From NCBI RefSeq assembly GCF_014656415.1, contig NZ_BNCJ01000005.1:130104-194103 (forward strand): DNA of 64,000 bases, in the 5' to 3' direction. The notes under the pieces are model-generated. The model did not search any database, had not been told where the DNA came from, and saw only the letters and a list, made by a program, of their open reading frames with translations. Position numbers and translations under genes: made by a program. Below, in pieces: positions 63,030-64,000 of the stretch (positions within the stretch are counted from its first letter, which is position 1; the number at the start of each line of letters is the position of its first letter). The DNA comes from Seohaeicola zhoushanensis. GTDB taxonomy: Bacteria; Pseudomonadota; Alphaproteobacteria; Rhodobacterales; Rhodobacteraceae.

Positions 63030-64000
63030 CTATTCCCCGTAGGGCACCCAGATGTTCTTCACCTCGCTCGCCTGCGCCAGCCACTCGGCGCTGTCATTGG
63101 CGAACCAGTCGCGCGCAAGGGCGTTGTTCACCCAGCTGCGCTTGAGGTTCCCGGCCGAGGCCGCTTCCACCGCTTTCGACAGCGGCGTCGAGGAGAAGCT
63201 CCAGACCGCGTCGAGGTTCAGGTGCCCGGCCAGCGGCGCGGCGAGTTCGGCATGGCTGCCGGTCAGGATATTGACCACGCCGCCCGGCACGTCCGAGGTG
63301 TCGAGCACCTGGTAGAAATCCGTCGCCGCCAGCGGGAAGGGCTCCGACGCCACCAGCACCACCCGGTTGCCCATCGCCAGCGCCGGCGCCATGACCGAGA
63401 CCAGCCCCAGCAGCGGCGCCTCGTCGGCGCAGAGCGCGCCGATCACGCCGACCGGTTCGTTCATCGCAAGGGCCACGCCGCGGATCGGCACCGAATGCAC
63501 CCGCCCGTCGTATTTGTCGGCCCAGGCCGCATAGGTGAACAGCCGCTGGATGCTGGCCTCGACCTCCCGCGCGCCATGCCGCGCGCCGGTTATCGCGTCC
63601 AGGCGATGGGCAAACTCGCCCGCGCGGGCCGAGAGGTTCTCGGCGATGTAGTAAAGGATCTGCGCCCGCAGGTGCCCGGTGGCCCTGCCCCATGCGGCCG
63701 CGCCCTGCGCCGCCTCGACGGCGTTGCGCACATCCTTGCGGTTGGCGAGGCCGACATGGCCGAGCAGCGCGCCACCCTTGCCCCAGACCGGCCTGGAATA
63801 GCCGCCATCGGGCCGCGCCTGCTTGCCGCCGACATAAAGCTTTGCGGTGCGGTCGATCGGATCGGCCGGCGCGCCGGAACCGCTGAAGCTTTCAACCGGC
63901 TTCAAGGCCTTCGCCTTGCCGACCGGCCGGGTATAGGCTGCCAGCCCCTCCCAGCCGCCCTCGCGGCCAAAACCGCTCTCGCGGACGCCGCCAAAGCCCG
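63030..64000 (-). CDS. Tandem aldehyde dehydrogenase, C-terminal part (runs off window)
   Basis: The frame is open to the window edge (323 codons visible). The first visible residues read GFGGVRESGFGREGG, the classical C-terminus of an ALDH domain, and after a short linker a second ALDH-like domain begins (KLYVGGKQARPDGGYSRPV). This second domain keeps the NAD-binding half (NEPVGVIGALCADEAPLLGL, split) but lacks the ELGGK motif and the catalytic Cys: it reads LKRSWVNNA and stops. The whole protein is therefore probably one active plus one truncated, inactive ALDH module. Substrate unknown. Confidence 0.85.
   Translation of the reverse strand, partial: GFGGVRESGFGREGGWEGLAAYTRPVGKAKALKPVESFSGSGAPADPIDRTAKLYVGGKQARPDGGYSRPVWGKGGALLGHVGLANRKDVRNAVEAAQGAAAWGRATGHLRAQILYYIAENLSARAGEFAHRLDAITGARHGAREVEASIQRLFTYAAWADKYDGRVHSVPIRGVALAMNEPVGVIGALCADEAPLLGLVSVMAPALAMGNRVVLVASEPFPLAATDFYQVLDTSDVPGGVVNILTGSHAELAAPLAGHLNLDAVWSFSSTPLSKAVEAASAGNLKRSWVNNALARDWFANDSAEWLAQASEVKNIWVPYGE

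Overview
The window is high-GC, densely packed DNA from an alphaproteobacterium, most probably Rhodobacteraceae (Paracoccus/Rhodobacter-like). The grounds are a CarD regulator, a seven-iron-type ferredoxin, cobT/cobS, a membrane-bound ferritin MbfA preceded by an Irr-type iron control element, a bacterial ligase-associated exonuclease plus ATP-dependent DNA ligase, and a family of intergenic hairpin repeats. The genus is inference. I see no rRNA, tRNA, CRISPR array, prophage or transposase.

Layout. 1-5.2 kb: RND efflux adaptor and permease. 5.3-9.9 kb: murD, glutaminase, a ChaC-like gamma-glutamylcyclotransferase, a DapA-family aldolase and an ACT-domain protein. 10-13.5 kb: divergent cobT and cobS, then a multi-pass transporter. 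13.5-18.9 kb, minus strand: TPR protein, SUV3-like helicase, S4 RNA-binding protein, ferredoxin and carD, the last with a clear intrinsic terminator. 18.9-26 kb, plus strand: SCP2 protein, lipase-like hydrolase, exonuclease, DNA ligase, secreted caspase-like protein and M3 oligoendopeptidase. 26-27.1 kb: a less GC-rich two-gene island on the minus strand. Its promoter-proximal HicA-like gene carries an in-frame TAA, and a perfect 14-bp palindrome lies just upstream. 27.4-33.7 kb: acetyltransferase, oxidoreductase, M19 dipeptidase, a MarR/iron-type permease operon and a VOC/VOC/DUF1428 operon. 33.8-41.8 kb: a branched-chain/amide ABC transporter (livHMGF). Its probable binding protein is separated from it by an RTX-like protein, a VOC protein, an orphan response regulator and a Crp/Fnr regulator. 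41.9-48 kb: a polytopic membrane protein divergent from a two-domain PCuAC-like protein, then hyuA and hyuB. 48.1-54.5 kb: EamA transporter, ornithine cyclodeaminase family enzyme, HAD phosphatase, YaiI, S-formylglutathione hydrolase, AEC transporter, an AT-rich orphan gene and mbfA. 54.6-60 kb: TetR, NTF2-like, GST-like, a second ChaC, a NYN-LOTUS/ClpP operon and an M20 amidohydrolase. 60-64 kb: a formate dehydrogenase alpha subunit and the C-terminal part of a tandem aldehyde dehydrogenase that runs off the window.

How the genes may work together (inference). S-formylglutathione hydrolase and formate dehydrogenase fit formaldehyde detoxification. Two ChaC-like proteins, the GST-like protein and FghA all touch glutathione. 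HyuA/HyuB, the M20 carbamoylase-type amidohydrolase and the amide/branched-chain ABC transporter suggest ureide or hydantoin nitrogen scavenging. Genes are tightly coupled: many same-strand neighbours overlap by ATGA, GTGA or TGATG, and five convergent pairs share one 4-nt stop overlap (CTAG four times, CTAA once).
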